Positions 63,456 through 64,000 of a stretch of 64,000 nt of DNA are shown piece by piece (the stretch's first letter is position 1; the number at the start of each line of letters is the position of its first letter). Where the stretch lies: contig NZ_LPZN01000011.1 in NCBI RefSeq assembly GCF_001646655.1, positions 62,001-126,000 of the forward strand, written 5' to 3'. Both the position numbers and the translations under genes were made by a program. The DNA is from Rhodococcus gordoniae (GTDB lineage: Bacteria; Actinomycetota; Actinomycetes; Mycobacteriales; Mycobacteriaceae). The notes under the pieces are model-generated. The model made no database searches, had not been told where the DNA came from, and was given only the letters and a program-made list of their open reading frames with translations.

Positions 63456-64000
63456 TCACTCGTCCTCGTTGCGCATCAAGCGTCCGAGCTGTTCGCGATC
63501 GCAAACACCGAGCTTGATACACGCCCGATAGAGATGGCCTTCGACGGTGCGGACCGACACGAACAGTCGCTCGGAGATCTGCCGGTTCGTCAGACCCGTG
63601 GCGACGAGCGCGGCGATCTCCCGCTCGCGGGCGGTCAACGGCAAAGGGTGGGCCGCAGACTGGATCGCAGGTGTCGTGATCCCACCGCAGCGGGCGGCGA
63701 ATTTGAATGCCCGGGCGGCGGATTCGGTGCTCTGTCGCCTGTCGCCGTCGTGCGTGTGGGCGGACGCCGCGAGCGCTGCGGCATCCGCAGCGTGAAGGAA
63801 CAGCCCATGTTGCTCGAAGTCATCGCTGACCGCGTCCAGTTCGGCCGCATCCGCCTTGGCCACGGCGGCCGCGTGGCGGGCTTGGAGCGACGCCACCGGA
63901 CCGTCGACGTGGTCGACGAGTTCGGCCAGGCGGCACGCGACACTGCGGTCTCCGAAGCGCGCGGCGTCGTGAAGGGCGTCGGCCTCGACGGCGTACTGCC
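63456..64000 (-). CDS. LuxR-family transcriptional regulator, 5' partial
   Basis: The reading frame is open to the right window edge, so the start lies outside; about 181 residues are visible. The C-terminus is a LuxR/NarL helix-turn-helix: 'LTAREREIAALVATGLTNRQ', then 'ISERLFVSVRTVEGHLYRAC'. The preceding Ala-rich helices fit the TPR-like region of a large MalT/LAL-type regulator. It is the nearest regulator to the four shared palindromes and therefore the first candidate to bind them; this is inference. Confidence 0.8.
   Translation of the reverse strand, partial: QYAVEADALHDAARFGDRSVACRLAELVDHVDGPVASLQARHAAAVAKADAAELDAVSDDFEQHGLFLHAADAAALAASAHTHDGDRRQSTESAARAFKFAARCGGITTPAIQSAAHPLPLTAREREIAALVATGLTNRQISERLFVSVRTVEGHLYRACIKLGVCDREQLGRLMRNEDE

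Noticed and set aside
1-64000. tRNA, rRNA, IS elements, integrases or a replication origin
   Set aside because: None could be seen on either strand; the replication-like HTH gene alone does not define an origin.

Overview
The window is high-GC DNA with GTG/TTG starts, TGATG-type stop/start overlaps and actinobacterial protein families (DUF3761/HNH nucleases, PASTA lipoprotein, ScoMcrA-like head domain, LuxR regulator). It most resembles a chromosomal accessory region of a Rhodococcus-like member of the Mycobacteriales. The genus is inference; no rRNA, tRNA or core gene anchors it. I see no IS element, integrase, CRISPR array or tRNA.

Region 1 (1-16.2 kb, + strand) is one tightly coupled operon: a membrane vWA protein (5' end outside the window), a large tubulin-like protein, a two-TM protein, an FN3-like protein, a GAP1-type GTPase-associated protein, a soluble vWA protein with a MIDAS motif, and a zinc-ribbon TRAFAC-type (double-GTPase-like) GTPase. 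A PASTA-like lipoprotein and a small TM/zinc-ribbon protein follow. These are families that comparative genomics places in predicted NTP-dependent conflict or signalling systems. I know of no experimentally assigned function for this set.

Region 2 (17.2-46.3 kb) is a defence island of two divergent modules. The minus-strand module, read from 37.9 down to 17.2 kb, encodes a SNF2-type helicase, an Eco57I-type adenine methyltransferase, an OLD-like ATPase/TOPRIM nuclease, a 2,111-residue DUF1998 helicase, a DUF262/DUF1524 (GmrSD-like) protein and a UvrD-like helicase with a RelE/ParE-like N-terminus. It looks DISARM-like but lacks a recognisable PLD protein (DrmC). The plus-strand module is a 1,137-residue uncharacterised protein plus a 1,634-residue DUF1998 helicase, a gene pair reminiscent of Druantia type III. 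Three proteins from the two modules end in the same ~90-residue domain, which ties them together.

Region 3 (46.4-53 kb) is a mixed accessory stretch: a small conserved protein with a probable leaderless promoter, a McrA-like protein with head and sulfur-binding-like domains but no HNH, a membrane-anchored HNH nuclease with DUF3761, a phage/ICE-type replication-like HTH protein, a GIY-YIG protein and a possible YbjN/TY-Chap-like protein.

Region 4 (53-64 kb) holds degradative enzymes without obvious secretion signals: an astacin protease with a seven-bladed propeller, a trypsin-NUC nuclease fusion, a YbaY-like and a DUF1036 protein, a lipoprotein, a frameshifted membrane protein, a DUF2235 hydrolase, a cyclooxygenase-like haem protein missing the distal His, an EEP hydrolase and a LuxR-type regulator. 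Four copies of a palindrome, GAGTAG-N4-CTACTC, lie 71-94 bases upstream of four start codons here, which suggests one regulon.
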